NCBI RefSeq assembly: GCF_001039355.2
Contig: NW_019775706.1
Coordinates: forward strand, 174,007-238,006
Direction: 5' to 3'
From: Lingula anatina
Lineage: Eukaryota > Brachiopoda > Lingulata > Lingulida > Lingulidae
DNA length: 64,000 bases
The notes below the pieces were generated by a model. The model saw only the letters and a program-made list of their open reading frames with translations. It did not search any database and was not told the DNA's origin. This document shows positions 25,669 to 39,559 of this stretch, piece by piece; within the stretch, counting starts at the first letter, position 1, and each line of letters starts with the position of its first letter. The position numbers and the translations under genes are program-made.

Positions 25669-28595
25669 AATATAATTAAAAACAAATAAAGCGCACTCAT
25701 GTTATATACATCAATTACTTCATTTTTCTCTATAATTACTCTAAATTAATTAAACTCCATTTAAGTGCAAAATTATTTCGGAAATGATTAATTTTCCCTA
25801 TGTTTTATACATAAATGCATTGTCTGGAGGATAAAACTTTTTTGAAATAAAACATGGAGGGAAAACATTTTGATTTTCAAACCATTCACTCACGGGGAAG
25901 AATCACCTGTCCAGCCTGAAAATCATCCACGCACCTTCCCTTACAACGCATCCAAGTATTAAAGATTCCTCGTACTCGGTCAATAAATAAATTTCATCTT
26001 GCTACGTCCCTACTCACTCATGCCTAAATCCAGTCACTTCCCAGATACCATTAAAATTCAATATTTGAAAAAATTCAGAACGATGTTAAATGTCAGAGCC
26101 ACGAAGTACAGCCACCGTCCTGGGACTCGTCACCTAAATGAGTGAAACAAACTCAAGTGATGGATCCTCGTCTTGGCAGGAAAAGCGAACCGGTTTCGTA
26201 AACCTTTGATCGAATGGTAAGACCCCACAGGTGCACCCTCGGTCACACATCCCTCAAATACCTGGAATGTTACACCACGCTTCTTATAAGTCCCCTATTC
26301 ATTCTTCAGAGCCCTGCTTTTGTATCTGTTAATACCGGCCCTGTCCATACATGTTCCGTTAGAACAGGAAGCCATACTGGGCCCTGCCAGTGGATTTTGA
26401 ACGACCCTTTTCTTGGTTGTAGACATAGCTTTGACAGTGAAACTGAAGCAGGAGCTGAATTTGGATCTCGTCACATCTTATGTAAGCTCTATGACAAAAG
26501 GCTAATTCAAGGCCCTTGAAAATGGATTTCTTAAATGTTTACTAAAAATGAACCTGACGTGGTTGAGAGGTCGACGTGACCCTGGTGAGTGGACGCTGAG
26601 TTAATGTGGTCATATTTTATTTTATATTCAACCTAAAAATTGAATATTTCAATAAACCAAAAATTATTCCACATCAGTATGTAGGATAGAAAAAAATCTG
26701 CAACTTCATACATTTCGTTGTTTTAGATGATATCTCCGTCGGGGCAAGTATCTCACATGGGGATGTGCACGTGAATAGCTAGCAGCCGAGTCCACAAAAG
26801 AATTTTTACCTGAAAAGTTTTAGAGCCAAAATTCCGTGTGCTTCATTTAAGAAAATTCCCAAATAGTCCACTTATATAAACTAGGTATAAGTATGAAACA
26901 TTAGCCAAGTCTTTCCCATTGTAAATTACGTGCACTATTGCATTTACTAATATATCTCGAGCAAAATAAACCTCAACTAAGGTCTAAAAGTCTTGACCAA
27001 TTTTCGGTTTAAAATTAATACGTGGACCGGGGCCCAGGTGTGTGTACGTGACCTAAAGGGGGCCCACAGGTGTTAGGGGCGGGACCAGGGACAAATTGTT
27101 ACCTTGTTCTGACGGTGACTTGCACTGATGATGTTATCATTTCGACTTTTCACTTTTGTGACAGCATACCTTTCGCGTATCAATAGAAGCGTTTAATAGA
27201 AGTGTCTTTAGACCACACCACGCCCCACTTGCCTATCAATATAAACGATAAATAATTCTTCATTTCCGGCCTTCTGTGAGGGTGACTACGGGTTTTTTTT
27301 TGTCGTGATGATTACATTCTCGTTAGGAAAGAGAGCACATCCAATAATTAAAGATTTTATGTCCTTCCGCTTCTTTATAATATATTTCTCCCTTTTTATC
27401 TGCGTGTACTAAGTTAACATAAGGGTGTACGCCATTCCTGCGCAGTAGTTTAGCTAAACCTGACAATATCAACGTCAAGAAATAAGTGCTAGTTTTCTGG
27501 ATGTATTTTGCGTTTTATAGACCTTTGCTGTACAAATACTAATAACGGATGTCAGACAAGGAACTATAAACAGCGATCATTATAAGTACAAACCAACCAA
27601 GATGCTACCATAAAATATAACCTCTGTATATTCATTTTTAGACAGCTGTATACTCACTGTGCTCAGTAAGTTAGAATATTGTTTGTAATCTTACTTCTCA
27701 GACAAGTACACTCAATAAAATGAACACTTTAGTTAGAAGACATTTAGAACTTAGAAGAAATTCATCATCGAAATATAAAAGTATAAGACAAAAGGTCTAC
27801 GCATTATCCTTTTGATAACGATAAAAGGGCGGGTGAAATATTTTCTTTACCTTTTAAAATCATTCTGTTGTTTGTTTATCTTATCTACCTGTGATGTGCA
27901 GTTCTGCCATAATTCCAAATCAGTTTTTATTAAACAATTTATTAACGTTGTTAGAATATCACTTTTTGGTTACATATCTACAGTTTGTTGTTTTTTTAGA
28001 TATCGTTTTCGAACGAATATTACCTTACTTACAGTAAACGGTATGCATTGTGTTTTCATTTCATATTTCTCACTCCATTTAAATCATTCGTACGCTTAAG
28101 GGAAATTTTGATAGCAATAAAACTGTCAGCTTAAAATAAAAAAGAGGTTCCTGAATGCTAAGTTAGATTAAATGAAAAAAAAAAAGACGAACACAAATAA
28201 ATAATAGAAAAAAATTCATTGTTTAAGGGCAGCATTGAACAAATTAACTTATAAGTGAAGGCATGCAGGATAAACCACAGCAATGCTCTACTTTTACGCG
28301 TTCAGGTACAATGTTCCCATTTACCCTCAATAGTACCTCAGCGGGAGAACGCGAATATCTAAACTTCTCATCTCTGTCACAGAAAGGAGGGGAATACTCC
28401 AAGAGGCCTGATAAGCACGCACTCCCACGCGACAAAAGGCTAGGTGTGAGAGGTGTAATCAAATCCTCTCTTTTATGAATGCCCTTAAAACTTGTCGCCC
28501 CACACACCTGGGCCTCAGCTCCTGGTGGATCCGAGTCCAAACAAAAGCCCTCCTCGGGATAATTGTTTGTCAACAACCCCACCGCTGTACACCTC
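25669..28595. repeat. Segment present twice, copy 2 (2.9 kb; probable second haplotype)
   Basis: Starts directly after the n at 25668 with the same bases as 22723 and follows copy 1 to the word CACCGCTGTACACCTC. It then continues into unique sequence (GTCCGTAAG). Copy 1 breaks off at the same place, so the pair behaves like two contig ends overlapping by 2.9 kb. Confidence 0.85.
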
Positions 28596-30621
28596 GTCCG
28601 TAAGTATCCCCCCGCTGATTGACATGAAAGACGCAGTTCCTAGTACGTGATAGAATACAAAGCGCGAGGCACGATGACCCTTTTCTAGTGCCCCTGTTTT
28701 CCACGCACGCATTCAGTGTGGAGAAAAGCGTGAAAGAATATTACTGAGAACAATTGAAAATTATTTGACCTTCAATGTAATAAGTGAATATTAATTAAGA
28801 GAAAGGTGCAAAAACTATTATCGGGATGGGATAACATTAGGACCGTGCAATTGACGACTTACAAAAGAACGAACAATTACAGATGAATTGGAGTGCTATT
28901 TTGAAAAACAATGACGACCTATAGAGACAGTTAACAACCCAGGTGTACATGTAACGAAGACTTTGTCACCTTGAACAATGACAAGTCGTGAGAATATTTC
29001 TTCCCCGTGTTACAATAGCTTAACACCATTAGCAATGAAGACTCAGGAAGAAAGACACTTTTAGGGCATTTCAAAATCCCTCTTATCTTTAACATCGTTG
29101 TAAATCAAGGCACACAAACATACAAAAAAAAAAAAAAACAAACAAACAAAAAAAAAAAAACACATGAATGAAAATGCCAAAAATTGCCTTTAGTTCGAGA
29201 ATAAAAGTAAGCGACAGATTGATTTAGTTTAAAAATAAAAAATGCAAAGCACTTTCTTTAGTTCGATTATGTGAATAAAGAGCAAATGTTTTGGTTCCAA
29301 AAAATTAAAATACACGAAAGATTTTAGTTCAAGATTGCAGATTCACAACACATCGTATCCAGTTCGAAGTAAAAATAAACTATTAATTGATTTTTGTTCA
29401 AGTTGAGGATTCACAAATTGTCTCAAGTTCTAGAGGGAACCATAGCGCACGAAAATCTTGTGAGAGTACAGCAATCTTCCATCGAAACAGGTGTGTGGAT
29501 AATGAAATGTAAGATATTTCAATTCATTATCTTTTTCATTTAAAATGTACAAGTACCTGCTGTCACGCACAGTAACTCATATTTCACCACTGCTCATGTG
29601 TATATGTAGATGACCTATGCATAGGTGAATAGAGTGCAAACACATCTGATTCGCATATTACAGAATCATGAACATATTAGAAATGACAGTGTCATTTTAA
29701 CAAGTTTTCACTCGGACTAAGTTATCTCTGAATTGACACACAAGCGAATAAAATATTTTCTTTATTTTTTTATGTATTTTGTTTGAAAGCTGTTCATAGA
29801 GACACCATGTGGTAAATTAATTTGAACTACATTCAATTACCATACTGGGTAAAAAAGGTTGCACATCTCTTTCTTTTTTGTAAAATTGCTAGGTTGAAAA
29901 CCTTTCTTAATTTACAACCTATTTGTCATGGTATAACCCCAAGCTACACGGCAATTATAATGAATTAATTCAACATCTGGTTATTGTTATTTCGTTAAAT
30001 CGTTTAGTTAGTAAGCCTATCTGTTTAAAGAAATTTTATCAATACTTCCACGGTCAAATAATGATTTTCTGTCCATATATAAAATGAAACAATGAATCAA
30101 AATTGTGATTCCACCACAGTCGAAAAATTGAGTGATTAATTTTTTCATTAATTTAACGAAAAAATATATTTACATTTTTGTCTTTAACTGTGGGACAACT
30201 CCAAGGAAAAATATTAGGTAAACACAGAGGAAATAGTTGATTGTTTTCTAAAAATGCATATCTTTTGGTCGATTTATTTAACATAAATTTTAAACTAATG
30301 GCCACATATTACAATGAACATGATCAAGTCGAAATGCTTACTGTTTTTATTTCCTAATTTATGGTGCAATGGAATTGGCGTACTTAGATTTTTGGTCGAA
30401 TAAATGAACGAAATACTTTTGCTTTAATAAAATTGTAAATGTTACTCATTGATTTAGCCTACCATATTTTGATAAAATGATTTTTTTCATTTACTTTATA
30501 ACTGTCAAATATTACCAAAATATATCCTCGGTATGTTCACAATATCTTCTCAAAGATAAGAAATATTAAAGGTGAAGAAAAAGTGAGGCATGAAATACAG
30601 TTTAACCTTCAGAATACTTAC
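28596..30621. other. Non-coding DNA, probable 5' intron of the zinc-finger gene
   Basis: AT-rich; an A-rich low-complexity patch lies at 29120-29160. No exon or element is recognised. Confidence 0.4.
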
Positions 30622-30690
30622 TTGATAATGTATTGTCTCTATTCTGGGGTTTCTTCTTCCCTTAAATAGGTCTGGTTAATTTCAATATAT
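30622..30690 (-). other. Candidate non-coding 5' exon of the zinc-finger gene (69 nt)
   Basis: On the minus strand a strong acceptor TTATTTAATTTCAG precedes 69 nt that contain no ATG, followed by the strong donor GTAAGTAT. It lies 8.4 kb upstream of the ATG exon as assembled (about 5.5 kb if the 2.9 kb repeat is collapsed). The paired sites and lack of upstream ATG suit a 5' UTR exon. No transcript evidence is available. Confidence 0.4.
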
Positions 30691-31049
30691 CTGAAATTAA
30701 ATAAGAAATGCGTTACTAGTCTTCATAAGTTTCGCTTGGTCTAGGAAATTTGTTATCAATTACATTCAAAGACGAAATGATAATCGGACGTGAGGATAGA
30801 AATATATATATAAATATCCTAAAAAGGCGATGAAAAATTCGCAGTTGTTCTGTTATTCACAGCGACGCAACCATGCATCCTGCACATACTTGTAGGAAAT
30901 ATTCATCTCTCGAAAACCACGACCGTCTCTTGGGTAAATTTTCTTGCTTTCTACTGGGTGGTATTTAAATATAGGAACGCAATAAATAACACAACAAAAC
31001 GAAGAGCCTAAATTACGCTATTAGAATACCGAGAGATAATCAGACATAC

Positions 31050-31190
31050 CTTAGGATCAGAGAAAACTCGCGCACACAACAAAAGGAACTTCAAGCACCC
31101 TGCACCTAAACGCCGGAGGATTACTTTGATGTGCGGCGAATAACACCCATTCGTTACCCTCCCAATCGGAGCTCAAAGCCACGCGATATG
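31050..31190 (-). promoter_or_regulatory. Candidate first exon and TATA promoter for the zinc-finger gene
   Basis: On the minus strand GTATAAGG (31220-31213) lies about 30 bp before a CpG-bearing block that ends at the donor AAG/GTATGTCTG (31050/31049). The next acceptor downstream is that of the 30622-30690 candidate exon. The transcription start is a guess from the TATA position. Confidence 0.3.
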
Positions 31191-31220
31191 ACAAATTACC
31201 TCTGTTGAGCCGCCTTATAC

Positions 31221-33768
31221 CATGCTTGTCTTTTCTACCTGTGACGATGTCTGATTTTCTGACTAACCGACTTCATTCCCAATAAACGCTGCTGCGGATT
31301 GTGTATGTATAAACTTGCGGTTACGTCGACGGCCATTGTATGCGATGTTTGCCACGACGCGGTGATACGTAACGTCACGGCGTGAAACGAATGTCGCAAA
31401 CTCCTCAAAATAGGATCAACTGTTATTAGAATTAATAGAATAGGGCGTTTGACAACGGGGATACTCCTTGATGAGGTTTAATCGAGGGATCTACCTTAGA
31501 TTTAACGTAAGGCCGTAATGGCTGCTAAATAGGGATGTGCGGGAAATGGGTAATGCGATATCGTTCTTGTCGTCTGCGCACCGAGAGGTCACAGCTGGGG
31601 AATTTTATTCACTGAAATGTATCAAAAATTTCTTATGTGACTGTCCACTCTCTCAACACTGACCAACATTATCTCTAGATCTAATTATCGAAAGCACCTT
31701 TCCCACAAATACCAATCGTCTAAAATCGATGCGTCACTTATTCAAATTGATTCAAAAATTTTACATAAATAAAGTAAATAAAAATTATGCAGGTTCCATA
31801 TATACAAAATGAAGTTCAAGGAGCAGGAGACAATACCTTATCTAATGCGACAAATTCGACCACCATTAGCTCTGGGAGCGCGAAAGTAGTTGAGATAGCG
31901 AGAGATAAGACACCAGGCAACAAAACCATATCAATCGCGTCGATCAGAGCTACAAATTGCGAGCCCATTGAAATTTTATCGCCGTTTTAAATCAGATAAT
32001 GACGACTTGTATTTAATTTTTAAGGAACAAGTGCTCTGGGCTTGATCAGATAAGGTGTGTGCTGTTTAATACTTGTAGGCCCTACTGACCAGTTCAGTTC
32101 AGTTCAGTTCAATTAACATCGCTCATAAAGCCATTTTCTTTCATTGTCTGTGTTCTACCAGTTATGTTTTCTTTTTAATTTTTAAATTTTTTTCAAACCA
32201 GAAACATTCCAAGTGAAATTTCTTCAAAGTGTTGTTCTACGCCAGTCAGGGTTGCTTGGCAAAGTTTGATTCAATGTTTTTTACAAGCATTCAATTACCA
32301 TACTGGGTTTCATTTTCACTGTAACTCACAGCAATCATTGTCATTGTAACGAATATGACATAGTCAATCCCAGTTATTAGCTCTTCTCCTTGAGATTGAA
32401 TCGTTGTTATATTTTTTTAGGAAAATAGTAGGAAATTTTGTGTCATGTGTCTCTACTTATAAAATTGTACGTCTATTGGACGGCTTGTACCTTGAATCTA
32501 CTGGTTATGTTCAATAATCTTTGTCACCCTAGCCGCTTTTCCACACAAAGTGATCACACAAACGAAATAATTAATAAGGTAAATTATAAGAAAAAAGTAA
32601 TCATAAAAATAACAGAAATAAAAACTGAGAAATACACGATACTTGGTATAGTTCTCATTACTTATCTATTTTCACTTTTTTGCATCGGACATATTTTACG
32701 CGTGGTTGGATGTAAATTCACCTGAGTAGGAGTGATAGGCAGTTAAGGAATAATGAGTTACAGTCGTTAACTACGCGTCCCTGTTAAACTCTTTTTCTTA
32801 TCCTCGAGGTTAAGACCTCGACTTGACATGTCAGCAGTAGTGTCAAGCCATCAGATTCTGGGTCTAGTTTTCAAAAGCAAGTCTAGCTGTCTTAACCGTT
32901 AGGCGAATAATTTGACTTCAGACGAATGTTGACAGGTCAACTCATAAAACACAAAAAAACCGATTTAAGAATTTCCTATCTTTTATAGAACAGTGGACTT
33001 GCTCAATAGAAGGGTCAAATGAGGCTAAAATTCTGATCATTAAGTTAAAACAAGTTGAATCTAAATTAGTGGTAGCTTGCCTTTTTAGATAGGACATATA
33101 GTAGGAAATAAAATAAGTAGGACTTAAAATGACACTGTATGAGACAGCTATCTACTGGATGTACGGAGAGTTTTTGCCATTTAAAAATATATACTTTCGC
33201 ACTTAATTGTTTTCATAAGACTTAAATAAAGTTACGTATACTAATCACTTAACGTTAAACTGAAAGTACATATAAGACGACTTTTCAAAGGATGAATATA
33301 AAACAAATATCATCTGATACACAATCAAATTTAAGTTAAAAAGCGATACGAACAATTTCTGTAAAAACCAAATTCGAATAATAGATAAAGAATCTAGCTA
33401 TGAAATATGAAATCTTATGGCCCACGCTCCTGGCTGGAAATGACCATTGGCTCAGTAGAAGAACTAGGCGCCAGTAATATTGGTCAGATTCAACGGAAAT
33501 CACTAATACATTAATTGTAAATTTCAAACTGAATATTTCGTAACATTGTCCACACAAGAGGAGTAATTAATATATTTCATTATTTTTTCATTTAAATTAC
33601 TATGGGTTATCATTCTTTTTTAATTTATAAAACCAAATTACAATTTCTGGGGGTTAATGAAAGGCTTGTGTCCCCAGGCATAAAAAATGATAATAACCAG
33701 GTAATCTATCCCCTTCAACCATCCAATAAAATCTCGAAATCGAAAATAATCCATTTGTTAAGACATAC
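31221..33768. other. Non-coding DNA upstream of the zinc-finger gene
   Basis: Mostly AT-rich, with a more mixed patch at 31270-31600 that could be promoter-proximal regulatory DNA. A short direct repeat of CAGTT lies near 32091-32110. No gene is recognised. Confidence 0.35.
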
Positions 33769-33960
33769 CTGGTGGCTGAAAAACAGCAGAGAGTCTGTAG
33801 CTTTAAGAAAACTGCGATCCTTTTCCTCCTTCACTCTCTCTTTCTTCTTGTCAACTCCCTCTTCCAGCAGGGGTGAAACGTCTGCGGGTCAAGTCACCTG
33901 TACTTGCTGAGAAAGGCACTCTTAAAGGTCCATTAAGTCACCGTGAAATCATCAAGTGAA
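33769..33960 (-). promoter_or_regulatory. Candidate alternative first exon with upstream TATTTAAA box
   Basis: On the minus strand TATTTAAA (33996-33989) is followed about 30 bp later by a purine-rich block that ends in the donor CACCAG/GTATGTCT (33769/33768). The donor resembles that at 31050. It could be a second promoter of the zinc-finger gene or belong to another transcript. Confidence 0.28.
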
Positions 33961-33969
33961 TGTCGCATA

Positions 33970-35915
33970 ACAGATATGCGCAATCCGCTTTAAATATCGC
34001 CGGTGACAGGCCATTAGGAAGCACTGGTCAGCGGAGCACGTGCGGACAGGTAAGCAGCGGTCAGGCGGGGAGTCCGTGACGTAATCGATAGGGGAGAGCC
34101 TCTCAGTTGGCGCTGATTGGCTGGCATTAGGTTGGTTATTAGGCGTAGTGATAAACAAATAGCTTGTGAAAGATGGGCCTATTGCAAAAAATAATTACCA
34201 GTCACTTTGTGCATTTGTTGTTATTTTTTATGCTTTTTTACATTAAAAACTTTCTAAATTCATTTTATCATTTTTCGTCTGTGCCATATTTTTTCTGTTT
34301 TGCTTGTTTTCCTATGGTGTGTTTACTCTTCTGAGGTACATTCGGTAAATAGAAAGATTAACGTTGTTCCGTCTATTATTATTAGTATAGTATCAGTATT
34401 CAGTAATAATAATAATAATAATAATAACAATAATAATAATAATATCAGTAAAGTATTACTGTCAGTATTTAATAATATGCCCTTTTACTCGTTCTTCAAG
34501 TACACAGATCATGCCTCCGAGACAGACATAGAACCAGTGAATTCAGATTGCTTCCAGGAATGTACCCGTTAGAATATCAACAAATCACCATGCTTTGCAT
34601 TTTTTAAAAGACTCTACTCTGTCGACGGTTTTCTAGAAACGGAATCAGCGCCCTACACATGTTAAACGTTAAACTAAACCCCGTCAAGGTGTTTCTATTC
34701 GAAAAAAAAAAAAAAAACAACAACAACAACACTGTTCTTTCGCAATAATTTACTGCAGTTAGGCTCTACAGGCTCGATCAAATGTCTACGCTTTGCTGGT
34801 TCTGTTAATGATGACAGGTGTGATAAGATTCAGGATCTTTCTGGACCCCACTGGTCTAATATGTGTTCGACAATTAAGGGGACAATAATTGTTATGTTGA
34901 TCTGTTATCTACTACATACTATTAGGCAAACTAATCACCTCTAGTGCAATTAGGTTTTATTTATTTAATTTTTGATAGGCAGATTCTGTGACTGCTTCAC
35001 TGCTGCAAGGAAAAAATTACACTCGAAGCACGGCCGTTGATACGCTGTAATACGAAGTTTGATCTCTGACACACTGTATTACAGTGGGCAGTAGAAAAAG
35101 TGTTGTCTTACTCCACTAGCCGCCATGTAGTCACGCAATATAACTTATTGAAATGCGTCTTTATTTTCAGTTTGTTTGTGATGTGAATGTTTTGCATTTG
35201 TCGTAACCGTAATATATTTTCGCTATGTTATAGCCATTTTGCTAAAATATGTTAGAACGACGACAGGCTATTATTATTGTTATTATTGTTATTATTATTA
35301 TTATTATTATTACACTCTCTCCTTATTCAGTGAGGTAAAAATATCCCAGAACCGTTAGAAAATTACGAGTATAATTTTTTTTACTTTAAAATACTTATGA
35401 TCGAGTCAGTATCATAATGGAACTGGCATTTCACTCATAACGGTATAAAATGTAAAGAACTAGAAATACTTCACAATAAGTTATACCTTGTAGATTTTTG
35501 AACATGGCTGAAATTTCTAGGAAATTTATTATAATTCTGCGAAACTTCTCCATAAAAGTCTTACCCAGATGATATGTCTTAATGAAACATGATATCAGAA
35601 ATGTTGGCAATTTTCCCAAGGATAATAGAGACGAGCAATAAGGAGATCAGGAAGGAGTGTTATTTGGCGCTCATATTTCCCCGTGTCAGCGTGACAGGGC
35701 CAGATTGTCACTTTATTGGCGTGACTTGCAGTACAAAACTGAATTCCTCGCTCAACAAGTAAGGCAGTTTTGTCGATTTGGATTGTGATGAAACTAATTC
35801 CTTGTAATTTCAAGGATGTTTCTATGTGATTTTGTTATTTCGAAAAGGTTGTCATTCACGACTTTAACTTATGCCTTTATTAACCCAAAATTCTAAAAGA
35901 AGCTAAAAGAGTGAA

Positions 35916-35958
<43 letters not shown>

Positions 35959-36004
35959 AACCAAAATATCTAAAATTGTAACCTGTATCGTGAAACAAGC
36001 TAGC
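33970..36004. other. Non-coding DNA with trinucleotide and tetranucleotide repeats
   Basis: (AAT)n at 34404-34443, an A-run with CAA units at about 34702-34730, (TTA)n/(TTG) at 35269-35311 and (AAAT)n at 35914-35959. No gene is recognised. An ORF with an Asn run over the AAT tract is an artefact. Confidence 0.6.
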
Positions 36005-36397
36005 NNNNNNNNNNNNNNNNNNNNNNNNNNNNNNNNNNNNNNNNNNNNNNNNNNNNNNNNNNNNNNNNNNNNNNNNNNNNNNNNNNNNNNNNNNNNNNNN
36101 NNNNNNNNNNNNNNNNNNNNNNNNNNNNNNNNNNNNNNNNNNNNNNNNNNNNNNNNNNNNNNNNNNNNNNNNNNNNNNNNNNNNNNNNNNNNNNNNNNNN
36201 NNNNNNNNNNNNNNNNNNNNNNNNNNNNNNNNNNNNNNNNNNNNNNNNNNNNNNNNNNNNNNNNNNNNNNNNNNNNNNNNNNNNNNNNNNNNNNNNNNNN
36301 NNNNNNNNNNNNNNNNNNNNNNNNNNNNNNNNNNNNNNNNNNNNNNNNNNNNNNNNNNNNNNNNNNNNNNNNNNNNNNNNNNNNNNNNNNNNNNNNN
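36005..36397. other. Assembly gap (393 N)
   Basis: A run of N of defined length. Sequence resumes at 36398 with bases that recur at 42338. Reading frames through it have no meaning. Confidence 0.99.
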
Positions 36398-39300
36398 TGA
36401 CCACGAACAAACAAACGAACAGGCCAATATACTTGCGATTTATTTTCACAAGTTATATGCCTATAATGACAAGAAGAAAGTAAGAATGATCAATAAATCT
36501 CTCTATCTGTCTACTTTTCTCTCGAATTCTAAATATATATTTTCATCGTTACGCATGGTGTTCACCAGTGCCTTTCTCTATTACAAGAGTTACTAAAAAG
36601 GAACCTGAAACTGAAAAAATTACATTTACACAGTCATTTTGCTGGCGGCTTTCGATTTGTTGGTCGCGGATAAAGTATTAATGTGGATTTGAACTTCTTC
36701 AATGACGTATCGCGTGACGCCACCTGGTCATTCCGTGGTAATTATGTCCAGTAGGAGGGTTGATTGACCGTACCACTGAATGGTCACTCCAGGTAGAATG
36801 GACACGTCCATTCATTGGCCATCGATCGGGATAATTAGCCAAACGTCAACAATTGCCCCTATCTGTAAACATCCCTCCGAGAATGACCACGCTTACGATG
36901 GGTTAATTGTCAACTAATTACTTCAGTAAGCGCTTGGAGCTGAGGGAGATTTTATCAAGAATGGTTCTTTATATTAATGGAGTTCCTGTATGTTCTTTTA
37001 TTTTCAGAAATATTTATCGTTTGTGTTGTATTGTGTTAATGGCATTTCTCAGTCAATCGGGTGTTTTTATAAACGCATATTTATCATCACTTCATTTCTG
37101 CATTTCTATGGTTTTTGATGTCGTCAGGGATAGAAGATGAAGAAAATATTCGTATGTCCGTGGACGTTCCTTTTCTTCTAAATGGGTTTCATTAGCGCCG
37201 CGTTATCTTATCTGTATTGCTTGGCAAATGGGGAAGTTTCATAGTTTGTTTTTGTTTTTTTTTTGTTTATTTAAGTAACCTGTGCTATAATGCAAGTAAT
37301 ACAGATACATTATTTTTTGCACCCAGCCCCAGTGGGCTTATAAGTCACTATTTCATTTATATTATTCTAATATATTTATTATTTATTCTAATATAATAAT
37401 ATATCATTCTAAAATATTAATGTTTCATAGACAAGGCATTTTGCTCATCACGTAGTTAACAAGAGCAGAAGAAAAGATGAAGAAGGAGAATAAAAAGAAA
37501 GATTCCGATGTCATTCACAAGTAGAATACGCATTGATTAGATTGAAGTGTTGCAACATTGCTTAAAGGGAGCCAGTGCTGAAATGTGAAATATACTCCGT
37601 TATGAGAACGAAAATTGCAAAATAAACAAATACAACACTTTTTTGGTGCTGTCTGGCTTTATCGTAATACCCCGAGCAAAAAATTATAAATTAAAAATTC
37701 TATGCATTTTAATTTGGTCTCCCCCAACCAGTTGCATATGGTGTCAGATCATTAAAATGAGAAATAAAAAGAAGTTTAAAATGCTCTGATTCGTTTTTTA
37801 AACATTATCTGGACGCTGTCCACCAAGGCGCGTGCTTGGGCTACGATACCTTAATGTCCCAAGAAGTAGGTGCACAAATATCATCACGGTAGACATGATA
37901 CAATTCCTTAAAACACCATAACATTGACTAAAATCCCGTAATCCGCATACAAAAGAAAGAGTGGAGAAATAATACTTTTAATGCCTATTTTATTAATAAT
38001 GCACATCTTAATTACCGCTCGCGACCTCTGACACGGGTCTTGATAAATGCGCACCGAGTCACCGAACCAAATCTGTTGCTCGTTGCGCCATCTTTCGTAA
38101 GCGTGTTTAATTATTAAAGGAAAACAACCGTTTATGCTGTGATCGTTTTAGGCTCCTGATTGCGGATCAGTTCACAGCGTTCAGAAATGTCGATTCACAT
38201 ACTTATAGTCAGGACAAATTAACGATCAATTAAAAGAAGAACAGTTTAATTACAGAAGAAAAAGACACGCCAGCGACTCAAGAAGAAGATAAAGACACAC
38301 GGTTATTACTGTTTGTACGATAAGATTGATCATGAAAAGATAATCTTGGACCATGGTGCATTGAAACACCACCCCCAATACTCCCACCCCCTCACCATCC
38401 ACTCCCACCAACGCTCCACCCCTGATAATGTAACACAGCAGTTTACTACGTGCATAAGTTTTAACCACCGGTGTCCCATGATTGAAACTAGTATCCTTTT
38501 GCTGAATGTGTCAAAGTTATTTAGATTACTTTTTTTGCTGTTAAATGCACAGGAATAATAAATAAATAAAAGATATATTATGAAAATAGCAGACCAACTT
38601 TTGCTTTATATCAACTTGCGTATTGGAATTTTACATTTATTCTTTCAAAATTTAAAAACACTTGGTATGACGAAACAGTCTGACTGATAATAGCTTTTTT
38701 TGCTGTGTCACTAATAAACTTAATAGGAATTTACAGTCCATAGCTTCATCTGCTTAATAACTTTTACTTTTTCCTCGAAATAAATAATAATTCAGAAAGA
38801 TAGAAACACACATTCCCCCCCCCCCGCCTTCTCTCAGCATGTTATATAAAGAATTTCTGAAGAGATTCCTTCAGGTAAGGTCGGCGTAATAACTAAATCT
38901 CCGTTAATGAACTTCTTAATCCCCCGATAATCATACAGATTAAAAAGTTAGAGGAGGTCGCCGTTTTTTTATTCCGGATATTACAATGCAGAAGATAGAA
39001 AAGGCATTGAAAAAGAGCACCATTCGCCAATAATTTTTAAGGACCATCAAAGACGCTGGATAGAATGCATTTTGGTTGAAAATATAAAATTAGGGATGAG
39101 TGATAATACTGCGTCGTACTCATGTACGCACAGTGTCAAATTCCCCCTCGAAAACGGCCCACCGGCGAAATTTAGATATTAGAGATCAAAGCAAAGCTGT
39201 GTATGAGTCCGTTATAATCCCCAAATGAAAACAATGAGCTCGAGCATCCAGAATAAGGCGCAACGGATTACTGGCAGGTAATTTTGTGAGGCCTAATGAA

Positions 39301-39510
39301 CAAGGGAAAGGCACAATGGGTTGCGCAATGGATCATGGGAATGTTGCACAACAGGTGCGTTGCTCGGTGCGTCATGATCGACCGGTACACTAGCATGTGT
39401 ACAAGTAATATCAAATATGCTGTGGTGTACCGATGAACAAAACAAAGTATGAAGTGCTGATTTATGTTTATTTCCATTATTTTTGACATTCATGAATGTG
39501 GACACTAGAA

Positions 39511-39559
<49 letters not shown>

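Noticed and set aside
25311-25700. 129-codon ORF, repeated at 28244-28582
   Set aside because: It crosses the n at 25668 in the first copy; no domain; repetition is due to the allelic overlap.
34300-34572. ORF with an Asn run
   Set aside because: Produced by the (AAT)n microsatellite; the same applies to ORFs at 48670-48969 and 51523-51789 over (TTA)n.
35893-36449. Four long ORFs on both strands
   Set aside because: They run through the N gap and consist almost wholly of unknown residues.
36907-37140. 77-codon ORF conserved in a second copy (42848-43081)
   Set aside because: Conservation is expected from the allelic duplication; it lacks a clear ATG context, domain or splice sites.
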